Assembly: GCA_902712845.1 (NCBI GenBank)
Contig: LR743504.1
Location: forward strand, 1,214,001-1,278,000
Direction: 5' to 3'
Origin: Methylobacterium bullatum
GTDB taxonomy: Bacteria; Pseudomonadota; Alphaproteobacteria; Rhizobiales; Beijerinckiaceae
DNA: 64,000 bases
Part shown: positions 15,856 to 26,771 of the stretch, one piece after another
How the letters are laid out: every line of letters begins with the position of its first letter
Numbering within the stretch: the first letter of the stretch is position 1
Notes under the pieces: generated by a model
The model's database searches: none
Seen by the model: the letters and a program-made list of their open reading frames with translations, nothing else
What the model was told of the DNA's origin: nothing
Translations under genes and position numbers: made by a program

Positions 15856-18753
15856 ATGCGCATGCTTGACCGCAGCCCAGCCAACACGGTGCCCGATCCC
15901 GGCAAGCTGGAGCAGGATCTCATCGCCCTCATCGAGGATTCTCGCGAACGGTCGAGCGAGGATCCGTTCCGCAATCCCGTCCTGGCGGTGACGCTCGCGA
16001 TCACCCGTCGCTTCGACCGCGACGAGATCGACGAGGACGACCTCGACGGCCTGTTCACCCGGTTACGCACACAATCCCTGGTCGCCCGGGCCGAGCGCCT
16101 GCGCGGCTATGTCGGGCTGGACCGCGACGCCCGGATATCGGCGGACAACACGATGCCGGCCCGTCTCGTGGCTGCGATCCCGAAAGGAACGGGGGATTTC
16201 GAGACGTTCCGCGATCTCGTGGGCCGCACCGGCTTCGCCGTGGTGTTCACCGCCCACCCGACCTTCGGCATGCCGAAGGCCGTGGCGGCCCTCATCGCCG
16301 AGGCCGCGTCCCAGGACAGCGAGGCCGCGCGCCTGCCCCTGATGGAGAAGGCCGCCGCCCTCTCGACCCGGCCGGATGCGAAGATCAGCCTGGACGACGA
16401 GTTCGAGCAGGCCTGCCTCGCGGCCAATCACGGTCGCGCGGCCCTGGACAGCTTCAACGCAGCCCTGCTCGATGCGGCCCGCGCCCGTTGGCCCGACCGC
16501 TGGACGGAGCTGGTGCTCAAGCCCTTCGCCCTCGCCTCCTGGGTCGGCTGCGACACGGACGGGCGCACCGATATCGGCTGGTGGGACACCCTGCGCTACC
16601 GCCTGGAATCGAAGCGCATGCAGCTCGACCGGGTGATGCGCCACCTGCCGGACGTGCCGGCCACCAACGTGGTGCGCGACCTGACGCAGGGCGCGCTGGC
16701 GGCCGTGAACCGGCAACTCGCCGTCGCCCCACGCCTCGGGACCAAGCCTACCCTGGAGGCGGTGCACCGCTTCGCTCTGGCGCTCATCATCGAGCGGGAG
16801 CGGGCCCAGACCGATTCCGGGCCGATCCTGGCGGGCCTCGCCGGAGCCCTGGGCGGCGTCGAGAGCGACGAGGACAAGCGCACCATCGCTCTCCTGCGCT
16901 CCGGCATCGCGACACACGGTCTGTCGAACGCGCTGCCGCATTTCCGGCTCAACGCCAGCCAGATCCACAACGCCGTGCGCCGGGTCATCGACCTCGAAGG
17001 GGAGCCGACGGACGCGGCCCAGCGGCGCTCGCACCTCTCCACCATCCACGCCCTCCTCAACGACGTGCATCCGGTGGCCGTGGATTTCGGTGCGCTCGCC
17101 GCCGAGCGTGCCTCGGCCGCGCGCCTGATGATGACCATCGCGCAGATCCTGAAGCACGTGGACGGCACCCATCCGGTGCGCTTCCTCATCGCCGAGACGG
17201 AGACCGGCTACACCCTGCTGGCCGCCCTCTGGCTGGCGCGGCATTACGGGATCAGCGACAAGGTCGAGATCACGCCGCTGTTCGAGACGGCGAGTGCCCT
17301 GGAACAGGGCATCCGCGTCCTCGACGATGCCCTGCGCAACCCGCATTGGCGTGCCTACCTCAAGCGCATCGGTCGCCTGACGGTGCAGTTCGGCTATTCG
17401 GATTCGGGCCGCTATGTCGGCCAGCTCGCCGCGAGTTTCTGGATCGAGCGCCTGCGCCTGCGCATCACCGACCTGATGGCGCAGAACGGCCTGTCCGGCA
17501 TCGAACTGGCGATCTTCGATACCCATGGTGAATCGATCGGGCGCGGCGCCCATCCGACCTCCCTGCGGGACCGCCTCGCCTATCTCGCGCCGGAGGATTC
17601 ACGACACAAGAACCGCAAGGCGGGGATCAAGGTGCGCCTGGAATCGAGCTTCCAGGGCTCGGACGGCTACCTGATGTTCGGCACGCAGGCGCTGGCCCGC
17701 GCCACGGTGGAGCGGATCGCCGAGCACCTCTTCGCCTTCGATATCGCCGACGACGATTCCTTTGCCGACTATGTCCTGTCCGACGCGCCGGGCGCCGACG
17801 AGACCGACGACCCGATCTATGGCGAGGCGGATTTCGCCGCCGAGTTCTTCACCGTCGCCCGCCAGGACATGGAAGCCCTGGTGGACGACCCCGGCTACGC
17901 GGCGCTGCTGGGCACGTTCGGCCCGAGCCTGCTCGACCGCACCGGCTCGCGTCCCGTGGCCCGCCAGACCGATAGCGGCGGCCCCAGCATGATCACCCAT
18001 CCCCGCCAGATGCGGGCGATCCCTAACAACGCGATCCTGCACCAGCTCGGCTATCTCGCGAATTCGCTCCACGGCCTCGGCCGGGCGGCAAGCCGCGCAC
18101 CGGATCTGTTCCGTGACATGCGCCGTGATTCGGTCCGGTTCTCGCGCGCCTTCCGCCTCGCCCAGCATGCCTCGGCGGTGGGCGACCTCGATGTGCTGCG
18201 CGCCTATATCGACACGCTCGACCCGGCCATGTGGCTGGAACGGGCACGGCGCACGCAGCGCGACGACCGGCGCGACGAACTCCTCGTCATCGCCACCGCC
18301 CTCGACCGCCTGCGCCTCGCGCCCGATCTGCGCCGCCTGTTCGGCCGCCTCACCAGCGACTGGTTGAGCCTGCAGTCGGCGGCTCCCGACCTCGGCAAGA
18401 TGTCGGTGAGGCTGACGATGCTCCACGCCCTGCGCCTCGCCCTGATCCATCGGATCTGGTTCCTGGCCGTGCACATTCCAGGCTTCCGCCCGCAATCGGG
18501 CATCACCCGCGAGCAGCTGATCGAACGCTTCCTGCGCCTCGACATCGACGGCTGCCTCGCCATGCTCGACGAGATCTTCCCGATCACGCCGGACCCGACC
18601 CTCGGCCTCAATTTCGGCGAGCCCGCCGGCCCGCGCGACGTCGGCACCTACGAATCGGAGCACAAGACGATCTTCGGCCCGATCCGCCAGTCCTTCGCCC
18701 GCGTCCGCGAACTGTCGGGCATGATCCAGCACGAAGTGGGAGCGTTCGGGTAA
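15856..18753 (+). CDS. Phosphoenolpyruvate carboxylase family protein, active-site motifs altered
   Basis: 965-aa protein that aligns over its whole length with PEP carboxylase in the order of conserved blocks. These include FTAHPT with His134 (the catalytic His position), ITPLFETASALEQG, GYSDSGRYVG (513-522), DTHGESIGRGAHP (555-567), LESSFQGSDGYLMFG and MRAIPNNAI. However, canonical PEPC reads HGRGGSxGRGGxP and GYSDSxKD(A/G)G; here the first arginine of the glycine loop is lost and Lys is replaced by Arg-Tyr. Either it is a divergent true PEPC supplying oxaloacetate, relevant to the serine cycle of methylotrophs, or a paralogue with another role. It stands alone, convergent with yggS. Confidence 0.8.
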   Translation: MRMLDRSPANTVPDPGKLEQDLIALIEDSRERSSEDPFRNPVLAVTLAITRRFDRDEIDEDDLDGLFTRLRTQSLVARAERLRGYVGLDRDARISADNTMPARLVAAIPKGTGDFETFRDLVGRTGFAVVFTAHPTFGMPKAVAALIAEAASQDSEAARLPLMEKAAALSTRPDAKISLDDEFEQACLAANHGRAALDSFNAALLDAARARWPDRWTELVLKPFALASWVGCDTDGRTDIGWWDTLRYRLESKRMQLDRVMRHLPDVPATNVVRDLTQGALAAVNRQLAVAPRLGTKPTLEAVHRFALALIIERERAQTDSGPILAGLAGALGGVESDEDKRTIALLRSGIATHGLSNALPHFRLNASQIHNAVRRVIDLEGEPTDAAQRRSHLSTIHALLNDVHPVAVDFGALAAERASAARLMMTIAQILKHVDGTHPVRFLIAETETGYTLLAALWLARHYGISDKVEITPLFETASALEQGIRVLDDALRNPHWRAYLKRIGRLTVQFGYSDSGRYVGQLAASFWIERLRLRITDLMAQNGLSGIELAIFDTHGESIGRGAHPTSLRDRLAYLAPEDSRHKNRKAGIKVRLESSFQGSDGYLMFGTQALARATVERIAEHLFAFDIADDDSFADYVLSDAPGADETDDPIYGEADFAAEFFTVARQDMEALVDDPGYAALLGTFGPSLLDRTGSRPVARQTDSGGPSMITHPRQMRAIPNNAILHQLGYLANSLHGLGRAASRAPDLFRDMRRDSVRFSRAFRLAQHASAVGDLDVLRAYIDTLDPAMWLERARRTQRDDRRDELLVIATALDRLRLAPDLRRLFGRLTSDWLSLQSAAPDLGKMSVRLTMLHALRLALIHRIWFLAVHIPGFRPQSGITREQLIERFLRLDIDGCLAMLDEIFPITPDPTLGLNFGEPAGPRDVGTYESEHKTIFGPIRQSFARVRELSGMIQHEVGAFG

Positions 18754-18804
18754 CTCACCGTCGTCCCGGGTTCCGCGACACGGCCTCGGGACGGGCGGTG
18801 CCGT

Positions 18805-19524
18805 TCAGGCCCCTGCAGCGCGAGGCCGCTCGCCGAAGATGGCCGTGCCGACGCGGATATGGGTGGCACCCATCTGGATCGCCGCCGGGTAATCGGCACT
18901 CATGCCCATGGAGAGGATGGGCAGGTTGTGGCGCTCGGCGATGCGGGCCAGAAGGGCGAAATGCGCCGACGGCGGGGCTTCGGCCGGCGGGATGCACATG
19001 AGCCCGTTGATTGCCAGACCATGGGTCTCGCGACACTCGCTAAGGAGGACGTCCACCTGCGACGGCGAGACCCCGGCCTTCTGCGGCTCGTCACCGGTAT
19101 TGACCTGGACCAGCAGCTTCGGTGTGCGTCCCGTGCGCTCGATCTCCTTGGCCAGGGCCGCCGCCAGTGACAGCCGGTCGAGGCCATGGATCACATCGAA
19201 CAATTCCACCGCCTCGCGGGCCTTGTTCGATTGGAGCGGCCCGACGAGATGAAGCTCCACGTCGGGAAAGCGGTCCCGCAAAGCCGGCCACTTCGCCTTC
19301 GATTCCTGAACGTAGTTCTCGCCGAAGATCCGATGTCCCGCCTGGAGCGCCGGGATGATGCCGTCCGCATCGATGAGCTTCGAGACCGCCACCAGCGAGA
19401 TCGTGGCCGGGTCCCGCTCGGAATCCTGAGCCGCTTGGACGATCTTATCGCGCACGGCTTCAAGCCCGGCGACGACGGCGGCGGCGTCAGGATGGGCGTA
19501 TCTTGGCGCGGTGGAGTCGGGCAT
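18805..19524 (-). CDS. YggS family PLP-binding homeostasis protein
   Basis: 239-aa single-domain alanine-racemase-like barrel that carries pyridoxal phosphate but has no known catalytic activity; relatives (YggS, PLPBP/PROSC) keep vitamin B6 and amino-acid pools in balance. The PLP lysine is Lys49 in LVAVSKL. Further signatures are FGENYVQES, HLVGPLQSNKA, QVNTGDEPQKAG and LSMGMSADYPAAI, with the phosphate-binding THIRVGTAIFG near the C-terminus. It is divergent from leuS (193 bp) and convergent with the PEPC-like gene. Confidence 0.92.
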   Translation of the reverse strand: MPDSTAPRYAHPDAAAVVAGLEAVRDKIVQAAQDSERDPATISLVAVSKLIDADGIIPALQAGHRIFGENYVQESKAKWPALRDRFPDVELHLVGPLQSNKAREAVELFDVIHGLDRLSLAAALAKEIERTGRTPKLLVQVNTGDEPQKAGVSPSQVDVLLSECRETHGLAINGLMCIPPAEAPPSAHFALLARIAERHNLPILSMGMSADYPAAIQMGATHIRVGTAIFGERPRAAGA

Positions 19525-19717
19525 GATGTCTCGCGGGCGAAGGAGGAGGGCGGGTTACGCTTGACCTATCATCCGCAACGCCGGCCGCAAGCGCCGGGCT
19601 CCACCGGTGACGGCTCTGTTGACGGGTAAACAAGCCGTGTTAGTCCGGCATCCAACCGTTCCGGCGCCGCGTCAGGCGCCTTGCCAGGCCATCCTGGCCG
19701 TAGTCAGAGCCCGCACA

Positions 19718-22309
19718 ATGACTTCCTCCCCCATGCCCGTTCCGGAGCGCTACAACGCCAAGGATGCCGAGCCGCGCTGGCAGGAGGCCTGGGCCGCCCA
19801 GGGTATCTACGCCACCAAGAACGACGACCCGCGTCCGAAATACTACGTTCTGGAGATGTTCCCCTACCCGTCGGGGCGCATTCATATGGGCCACGTCCGC
19901 AACTACGCCATGGGCGACGTGGTGGCCCGCTACAAGCGCGCCAAGGGCTTCGCGGTGCTGCACCCTATGGGCTGGGACGCCTTCGGCCTGCCGGCCGAGA
20001 ACGCGGCCATGGAGCGCAAGGTCAACCCGCGCGAATGGACCTACGCCAACATCGCCACCATGCGCGGCCAGTTGCAGAGCATGGGCCTGTCACTGGACTG
20101 GAGCCGGGAGATCGCAACCTGCGATCCCGACTACTACAAGCACCAGCAGCGTATGTTCCTCGACTTCCTCGACAAGGGACTCGTCACCCGCCGCACGGCC
20201 AAGGTGAACTGGGACCCGGTGGACCATACCGTGCTGGCCAACGAGCAGGTCATCGACGGGCGGGGCTGGCGCTCGGGCGCGCTGGTGGAGCAGCGCGAGC
20301 TGACCCAGTGGTTCTTCAAGATCACCGATTTCGCGCAGGAACTCTACGACGCCCTCGACGGCCTGAAGCGTTGGCCGGAGAAGGTCCGGGTGATGCAGAA
20401 GAACTGGATCGGCCGCTCGGAAGGGCTGGAGGTCCGCTTCGCCTTCGACGCGCGTGACGGCGAGATCAAGGTCTACACGACCCGTCCCGATACCCTGTTC
20501 GGCGCAAAGTTCCTGGCCATTGCCGCCGACCACCCGGTCGCGGCGTCCGTGGCCGCCACGCGTCCCGAACTCCAGACCTTCATCGAGGAATGCCGCCGCA
20601 CCGGCACGGCGCAGGCCGCGATCGATACAGCGGAAAAGCTCGGCTTCGACACCGGATTGCGGGTGCGCCACCCCCTCGATCCGTCCTGGCTGCTGCCCGT
20701 CTACGTGGCGAATTTCGTCCTGATGGATTACGGCACGGGCGCCGTGTTCGGCTGCCCCGCCCACGACCAGCGCGACCTCGACTTCTCCAACAAGTACGGC
20801 CTCGGCAATACGCCCGTCGTCTGTCCGGAAGGGCAGGACGCGGCGAGCTTCGTCGTCACCGACACCGCCTATGATGGCGATGGCCGCATGATCAATTCGC
20901 GCTTCCTCGACGACATGACGACGGACGAGGCCTTCCACGCCGTGGCGAACCGGCTCGAAGCCGAGATTTTGGACGGGGAAGCGGTGGCGGCCCGCAAGGT
21001 CCAGTTCCGCCTGCGAGACTGGGGCGTCTCGCGCCAGCGTTACTGGGGTTGTCCGATCCCGATCATCCATTGCGATGCCTGCGGGCCGGTCTCCGTCCCG
21101 GTCGCCGACCTTCCGGTGAAGCTGCCCGACGAGGTCTCCTTCGATACCCCCGGCAATCCGCTGGAGCGTGATCATGCCTGGCGCAACGTGCCCTGCCCGC
21201 GTTGCGGCGCTGCGGCCCGGCGCGAGACCGACACAATGGACACCTTCGTAGATTCGTCCTGGTACTACGCCCGTTTCACCGCTCCCTGGCTGCAGGACGC
21301 GCCGACCGACCGTGCGGCGGTCGATCACTGGCTAGCCGTGGACCAGTATATCGGCGGCATCGAACATGCGATCCTGCATCTGCTCTACGCCCGCTTCTTC
21401 ACAAGGGCGATGCAGGCGACGGGTTGGTCCGGGGTTTCAGAGCCTTTTGCCGGCCTGTTCACGCAGGGCATGGTCGTCCACGAAACGTACAAGGACGCAG
21501 CGGGCGCATGGGTTCAACCCGCCGATATCCGCATCACCGCCGAGGGCGGCGGTCGTCAGGCGTTTCACGTGAAAACAGACGCACCGATCGCTATCGGCTC
21601 CATCGAAAAGATGTCGAAGTCCAAGAAGAACGTGGTGGACCCGGACGACATCATCGCGAGCTATGGCGCCGATACCGCTCGCTGGTTCATGCTGTCCGAT
21701 TCTCCGCCCGAGCGTGACGTGATCTGGACGGAAGATGGCGTCCAGGGCGCGGCCCGCTTCGTTCAGCGAGTCTGGCGCCTGGTCTCCCTCGCTGTGGGCG
21801 TGCCGGCAGCGAGCGGAGCGTCGGACGCTGCGCTTCGCAAGGCCGCCCACAAGGCTCTCGCCGCGGTGGAAGAGGATGTGGAGCGCCTCCGCTTCAACCG
21901 TTGCGTCGCCCATATCTACACGCTGTCGAACGCTCTCGATGAGGCGATCCGCACGGCCACCGTATCGCGCGACGCGGCGACGGAAGCGGCGGGCATCCTC
22001 ACGCAGCTCGTTGCGCCGATGATGCCGCATCTGGCCGAAGAATGCTGGTCGGCCCTCGGACGGCAGGGATTGGTCGCTCAGGCCGCGTGGCCGGTGGTCG
22101 ATCGCGCGCTACTGGTGGAGGACGAGATCACCCTCCCCGTTCAGCTCAACGGCAAGAAGCGTGCGGATGTCACGGTGCCGCGCACGGCCGATACCGCGAC
22201 AGTGGAAGCTCTCATCCTCGCCGATGAGGCGGTGCAGAAGGCACTCGAAGGCCGCCTCCCCCGCAAGGTCATCGTGGTGCCCGGGCGAATCGTGAATCTC
22301 GTGGTGTGA
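19718..22309 (+). CDS. leuS: Leucyl-tRNA synthetase
   Basis: 863-aa class I aminoacyl-tRNA synthetase charging tRNA-Leu. HIGH-type motif HMGH at 56-59 ([15 protein letters not shown]) and KMSKS at 631-635 ([10 protein letters not shown]). The CP1 editing domain with [10 protein letters not shown] and the zinc-ribbon-like CDACGPV...CPRCGAA segment lie between them, and the leucine-specific domain and C-terminal tRNA-binding region complete the usual length. I chose ATG 19718 ([13 protein letters not shown]) over an upstream frame extension that has no family similarity. A near-parS palindrome occurs within it at 21561. Confidence 0.96.
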   Translation: MTSSPMPVPERYNAKDAEPRWQEAWAAQGIYATKNDDPRPKYYVLEMFPYPSGRIHMGHVRNYAMGDVVARYKRAKGFAVLHPMGWDAFGLPAENAAMERKVNPREWTYANIATMRGQLQSMGLSLDWSREIATCDPDYYKHQQRMFLDFLDKGLVTRRTAKVNWDPVDHTVLANEQVIDGRGWRSGALVEQRELTQWFFKITDFAQELYDALDGLKRWPEKVRVMQKNWIGRSEGLEVRFAFDARDGEIKVYTTRPDTLFGAKFLAIAADHPVAASVAATRPELQTFIEECRRTGTAQAAIDTAEKLGFDTGLRVRHPLDPSWLLPVYVANFVLMDYGTGAVFGCPAHDQRDLDFSNKYGLGNTPVVCPEGQDAASFVVTDTAYDGDGRMINSRFLDDMTTDEAFHAVANRLEAEILDGEAVAARKVQFRLRDWGVSRQRYWGCPIPIIHCDACGPVSVPVADLPVKLPDEVSFDTPGNPLERDHAWRNVPCPRCGAAARRETDTMDTFVDSSWYYARFTAPWLQDAPTDRAAVDHWLAVDQYIGGIEHAILHLLYARFFTRAMQATGWSGVSEPFAGLFTQGMVVHETYKDAAGAWVQPADIRITAEGGGRQAFHVKTDAPIAIGSIEKMSKSKKNVVDPDDIIASYGADTARWFMLSDSPPERDVIWTEDGVQGAARFVQRVWRLVSLAVGVPAASGASDAALRKAAHKALAAVEEDVERLRFNRCVAHIYTLSNALDEAIRTATVSRDAATEAAGILTQLVAPMMPHLAEECWSALGRQGLVAQAAWPVVDRALLVEDEITLPVQLNGKKRADVTVPRTADTATVEALILADEAVQKALEGRLPRKVIVVPGRIVNLVV
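21561..21576. promoter_or_regulatory. Imperfect parS-like palindrome inside leuS
   Basis: CGTTTCACGTGAAAAC matches 13 of 16 positions of the parS consensus TGTTTCACGTGAAACA, including the whole GTTTCACGTGAAA core. It lies about 4.6 kb from the perfect site in rsmG. It could be a secondary ParB site; binding is inferred. Confidence 0.5.
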
Positions 22310-22363
22310 GAGCATCGAGCCTCTCTTGCCGGCCCCGCGCTCCATCCTCAGGAGGCCCATCGG

Positions 22364-22387
22364 CCCCCGCATTTCAGGATGCGGGGG
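22364..22387 (+). terminator. Hairpin after leuS, possible terminator
   Basis: CCCCCGCAT and ATGCGGGGG form a 9-bp perfect stem around a 6-nt loop, 55 bp after the leuS stop. There is no T-tract behind it, so it may be a Rho-independent-like or processing structure, or part of a repetitive intergenic sequence. Confidence 0.4.
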
Positions 22388-22514
22388 AATGGTAGGAGGA
22401 GGGGCGACGACCATCGTCCCGCCGCAGAGGAATCGTAAAGCTTGCTGCTTATACAGGTGACGCAAGGGGCGGGATCGCCGTAAAGAGCGAGACCGGACGG
22501 AGAGCATTGCTGCG

Positions 22515-23066
22515 ATGATGATGCATGGGCTGAGACAGGCGGTACGGTCCCGCGCGGTGAAGGTCGCGTTGGTCTCCCTCATGGCCGTCAACCTGTCGGC
22601 CTGCTTTCGTCCGCTCTACGGACCGACCGCGTCCGGCGAGCCCATGGCCGCCCTCCTTGCCTCGGTACAGGTGGACGACGTCTCCACGGCCGCGGGCCAG
22701 GAGCGGCTCGGCCATTACCTGCGCAGTGAACTCATCTTCGATCTCGACGGTTCGGGCCAGCCGTCTCCGAAACGCTACCGCCTGAAGATGCAGGGCAGCG
22801 AGTCGGTGAAGACCCCCATCGTGTCATCTCAGACCGGACGTGCCGAAGCAGGCACCCTGGTGGGGACCATCCGCTTCTCCCTCGAATCCCTGGACGGAGC
22901 GAAGATCATCACCGAGGGTGTGGCGGTGGCCACGACCACCTACGATCGCTCGATCCAGCGCTTCGCCTCCCTGCGTGCGGCCCGCGATGCCGAGATCCGT
23001 CTGGCCAAGACCCTGGCCGATCAGATCAAGACGCGGATCGCTTCCGTTCTGGTGACCAAGCCCTGA
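22515..23066 (+). CDS. lptE: LPS-assembly lipoprotein LptE
   Basis: 183-aa outer-membrane lipoprotein that plugs the LptD barrel during lipopolysaccharide export. The signal sequence ends in a lipobox, LSAC with Cys30, followed by FRPLYGPT, the start of the LptE fold. The remainder has the expected alternating strands and a terminal helix (AEIRLAKTLADQIKTRI). Overlapping holA by four bases, in the leuS-lptE-holA order common in alphaproteobacteria, supports the assignment despite weak sequence conservation in this family. Confidence 0.88.
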   Translation: MMMHGLRQAVRSRAVKVALVSLMAVNLSACFRPLYGPTASGEPMAALLASVQVDDVSTAAGQERLGHYLRSELIFDLDGSGQPSPKRYRLKMQGSESVKTPIVSSQTGRAEAGTLVGTIRFSLESLDGAKIITEGVAVATTTYDRSIQRFASLRAARDAEIRLAKTLADQIKTRIASVLVTKP

Positions 23067-24094
23067 CCGCCGTCAAGGCTGGCGATATCGAGGCGCTGCT
23101 GCGGCGCGGACCGGCGTCGCAGATCGCTGTCATCCTCGTCTACGGGCCGGATACCGGCCTCGTTTTCGAACGAGCCAAGCGTCTGGCCGAAAGTTTCGTC
23201 ACCGATCCGTCCGACCCCTTCGCCCTGGTCAAGATCGACGGCGATGTCCTCGCGTCCGATGCGGGACGCCTCGTGGACGAAGCCGGCACGGTTGGCCTGT
23301 TCGGCGGCCAGCGCAGCATTTGGGTAAGGCCAGGAAGCCGCAACTACGCTCCGGCGGTGGACGCGGCGCTTAAGGCCGAGATCGCCGGGGCGCGCATCGT
23401 GGTGGAGGCGGGAGACCTCGCCAAGAGCGCGCCTCTACGGACGCTCTGCGAAAAGTCGACTCGGGCGCTTGCCCTGCCCTGCTACGCCGATGACGAACGA
23501 GCCTTGGCCGAGCTCATCGACCGCACCCTCCAGGAGAATGGCCAGCGCATCGCCCGTGAGGCGCGCGATATCCTGGCGATGAGTCTGGGTGGCGACCGGC
23601 GAGCGAGCCTGTCCGAGATCGAGAAACTGGCGCTCTATGCCAGGGGCCAGACCGAAATCACCCTGGACGATGTGGAGGCCGTGATCAGCGACGTCGCTGG
23701 CAGCGTCCTCAATACGCTGATCGATGCCGCCTTTGTCGGCCGCGGTGAAGAGGTCGAGCGGGATTATCGCCGCTTCCGCCACGAGGGTATGGACCCGTCG
23801 ATGATGCTCGGCTCGGCCCTGCGCCACGCCCTGACGCTCCTTTCCACGCGGATCGCGGGGGAGGGGCAGAGCCCGAGCATGATGGTCAGTAATTGGCGCG
23901 GCCTACACTTTCGCCGCAAGGCCATCGTCGAGGCTCAGCTAGGGCGCTGGTCTCCCGTCGCCCTGCGCCATGCGGTTCAGCTGCTCCAGGAGGCCGTGCT
24001 CGCCTGCCGCCGCTCCCAGCCCGACCTCGCCCATGCTCATGCTTCGGCGACGCTTCTGCGCATCGCCACGGAGGCCGCCCGTCGGCGCGGCTGA
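23063..24094 (+). CDS. holA: DNA polymerase III subunit delta, CTG start
   Basis: 343-aa clamp-loader subunit that opens the beta sliding clamp during replication. The N-terminal block ASQIAVILVYGPDTGLVFER corresponds to the degenerate P-loop region, and GGDRRASLSEIEKLALY and the helical C-terminal collar domain follow. No ATG, GTG or TTG occurs in frame before GTG 23273, which would cut away about 70 conserved residues. CTG 23063 (LTAVKAGDIEALL) sits on the lptE stop as CTGA, exactly where ATGA or GTGA would be expected. I therefore call CTG as the start. Confidence 0.85.
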   Translation: MTAVKAGDIEALLRRGPASQIAVILVYGPDTGLVFERAKRLAESFVTDPSDPFALVKIDGDVLASDAGRLVDEAGTVGLFGGQRSIWVRPGSRNYAPAVDAALKAEIAGARIVVEAGDLAKSAPLRTLCEKSTRALALPCYADDERALAELIDRTLQENGQRIAREARDILAMSLGGDRRASLSEIEKLALYARGQTEITLDDVEAVISDVAGSVLNTLIDAAFVGRGEEVERDYRRFRHEGMDPSMMLGSALRHALTLLSTRIAGEGQSPSMMVSNWRGLHFRRKAIVEAQLGRWSPVALRHAVQLLQEAVLACRRSQPDLAHAHASATLLRIATEAARRRG

Positions 24095-24254
24095 TAATCT
24101 GCCATCCTGCGCGCGCATGCCCGCCCATGTCCCATCGCTCGTCAGAGGCGGATCCGAGTTTCGGGAGGTCCATCGCGAAAATCGGATGCGATGGAACGTC
24201 GATGGTCGTCGCTCTCCTCGTTGACGACTCGCTCCGGTCGCGCCTAATCACCCT

Positions 24255-26144
24255 ATGTCCCAGACGAGTTCCTCTTTCGACGTGGTCGTGGTCGGCGGCG
24301 GCCATGCCGGCGTGGAAGCGGCCGCCGCCGCCGCCCGTACCGGGGCTCGCACCGCCCTGGTCACTCACTCGGCCGTCACGATCGGCGCGATGTCGTGCAA
24401 TCCGGCCATCGGCGGTCTCGGCAAGGGACATCTCGTCCGTGAGGTCGACGCCCTCGACGGATTGATGGGCCGGGTCGCCGATGCGGCCGGTATCCAGTTT
24501 CGTCTGCTCAACCGGCGCAAGGGTCCCGCCGTGCGAGGCCCCCGCACACAGGCCGACCGCAAGCTCTACGCTCGGGCGATGCAGGAGGCGGTGGCCGAGA
24601 CCGCCAATCTCGTGGTGGTGGAGGGGGAGGTGGCGGATATCCTCGTCGACGCTGCACGGGTGGCAGGCGTGATCCTGGCAGACGGCCGAACCCTGGCCTG
24701 CCCGGCGGTCGTATTGACCACCGGCACGTTCTTGCGCGGACTGATCCATATGGGCGAGGTGCAGATCCCCGCCGGGCGTGTAGGGGAGCGGCCGTCCATC
24801 GGCCTCGCTCGGACCCTGGACCGGCTGGGCTTTGCCCTCGGGCGGCTGAAGACCGGTACCCCTGCCCGCCTCGATGGCCGCACCATCGACTGGTCCGGGC
24901 TTGAGATGCAGTCGGCGGATGACGATCCTGTGCCGTTCTCGACGTTGACGGACCGGATCACCACGCCCCAGATCCAATGCGGAATCACCCGCACCACCCG
25001 TGCCGTGCACGATCTCATCCGCGCCAATCTCCACCGCTCCCCAATGTATTCGGGTGGGATCAGCAGCCGTGGTCCGCGCTATTGTCCATCCATCGAGGAC
25101 AAAGTAGTGCGTTTCGGAGATCGTGAAGGGCACCAGATATTCTTGGAGCCGGAGGGGCTCGACGACCCGACGGTGTATCCCAATGGGATTTCGACCGCCT
25201 TGCCGGAGAGTGTGCAGCACGATCTGATTGCCCTGATCCCAGGCCTCGAACATGCAGCAATCGTGCGTCCGGGTTATGCCATCGAATACGATTACGTCGA
25301 CCCGCGCGAACTCGACACCAGCCTTCAGGCCAAACGCCTACCGGGCCTTTTTCTGGCGGGGCAGATCAACGGCACCACTGGTTACGAAGAAGCGGCGGGG
25401 CAGGGGCTCGTGGCCGGCATCAATGCGGCCCGTCTGGCGGGTGGATCGCCCCTTGCCAGTTTCGACCGGGCGGAATCTTATCTCGGCGTGATGATCGACG
25501 ATCTCGTGACCCATGGGGTCAGTGAGCCCTACCGCATGTTCACCTCTCGCTCGGAATATCGGTTGTCTCTCCGCGTGGACAATGCCGACGAGCGCCTGAC
25601 CCCCCGTGGCGCTGCCCTCGGCTGTGTCGGCGCGGTGAGAGCCGAGCATTTCGCCCGCTCCCAGGGCGAACTCGAAGCGGCGAGAGTACGGCTCGATGGC
25701 CTGAGTCTGACACCGGCGGCAGCGGCACGGCACGGCATCACCCTCAATCAGGACGGCATCCGCCGCAGCGCCTACCAATTGTTGTCCTATCCCGAGATCG
25801 GCTGGGACCGTCTCACCGAGGTCTGGCCCGAACTTCGGAGTGTGTCCCCCCGCGTGGCGGACCGTCTGCGAACGGACGCGACCTATGCCGTCTATCTCGA
25901 CCGGCAGAGTGCCGATATCGCGGCCTTTCGACGGGACGAGGCTGTGGCCCTGCCGATCAAGCTCGACTATGCCGCGATTCCCGGCCTGTCCAACGAGATG
26001 CAGGCCAAGCTCGAAGCGGTTCGTCCCGGCACGCTCGGTCAGGCGGCGCGGATCGAGGGCGTGACCCCCGCTGCCCTCACCCTCCTCGCGGCACATGCTC
26101 GCCGTGCCGACCGCTCCGGCCTGGCCATCGTCCATGGCCGCTAA
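24255..26144 (+). CDS. mnmG: tRNA uridine-5-carboxymethylaminomethyl synthesis enzyme MnmG (GidA)
   Basis: 629-aa FAD-binding enzyme that with MnmE adds the cmnm5 group to wobble uridine 34 of several tRNAs. The dinucleotide-binding [10 protein letters not shown] is at residues 14-23. The family signatures [24 protein letters not shown] and [16 protein letters not shown] and the C-terminal helical MnmE-binding domain are present. Its partner mnmE is encoded 4.4 kb away on the other strand. The end overlaps rsmG by 11 bases, the classical gidA-gidB linkage. Confidence 0.96.
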   Translation: MSQTSSSFDVVVVGGGHAGVEAAAAAARTGARTALVTHSAVTIGAMSCNPAIGGLGKGHLVREVDALDGLMGRVADAAGIQFRLLNRRKGPAVRGPRTQADRKLYARAMQEAVAETANLVVVEGEVADILVDAARVAGVILADGRTLACPAVVLTTGTFLRGLIHMGEVQIPAGRVGERPSIGLARTLDRLGFALGRLKTGTPARLDGRTIDWSGLEMQSADDDPVPFSTLTDRITTPQIQCGITRTTRAVHDLIRANLHRSPMYSGGISSRGPRYCPSIEDKVVRFGDREGHQIFLEPEGLDDPTVYPNGISTALPESVQHDLIALIPGLEHAAIVRPGYAIEYDYVDPRELDTSLQAKRLPGLFLAGQINGTTGYEEAAGQGLVAGINAARLAGGSPLASFDRAESYLGVMIDDLVTHGVSEPYRMFTSRSEYRLSLRVDNADERLTPRGAALGCVGAVRAEHFARSQGELEAARVRLDGLSLTPAAAARHGITLNQDGIRRSAYQLLSYPEIGWDRLTEVWPELRSVSPRVADRLRTDATYAVYLDRQSADIAAFRRDEAVALPIKLDYAAIPGLSNEMQAKLEAVRPGTLGQAARIEGVTPAALTLLAAHARRADRSGLAIVHGR

Positions 26145-26771
26145 GCAGGACGACCGTGCTTGGGTTCTCGCCCAGGCGAATGTTTCACGTGAAACAGCCG
26201 AAGCGCTGGACCTCTATGTGGAACAGCTGCGCCGGTGGCAGAGCGTCAAGAATCTCGTGGGACCGGCTACCCTCGCGGAGGTCTGGACCCGGCATATTGC
26301 CGATGCACTGCAACTCCTCGATCTGGCGCCGAACGCCACCACATGGCTCGATCTCGGTTCGGGCGCGGGCATTCCCGGCCTCATCCTCGCCATCGCGGGC
26401 CGCGAACGGCCTGGCTTTCAGGTCGATCTGATCGAGAGCAATGCCCGCAAATGCGCCTTCCTCACGGAGGCTGCGCGCCTCACGAAAGCCCCGGCGCGGG
26501 TGCATAACCTTCGTATCGAAGACGCGATCGCCGGCCATGTCGGCGTCGATGTCGTCTGCGCCCGCGCTCTGGCACCTCTTCACCAGCTGCTCGACTGGAC
26601 CGAACCGCTGTTGACAACCGGCACCACCGCCCTGTTTCCGAAGGGCCGTGATGCACAAGCGGAATTGACCGCTGCAGCGCAACGGTGGAGATTCGTTTAC
26701 GATCTGGTGACGAGCCGTACTGAGTCGGAAGCGCGGATCGTCCGCGTCACCGCCCTCTCCCGCGTGGATTC

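Noticed and set aside
16063..17553. Long minus-strand frame opposite the PEPC-like gene
   Set aside because: Shadow of conserved blocks on the other strand.
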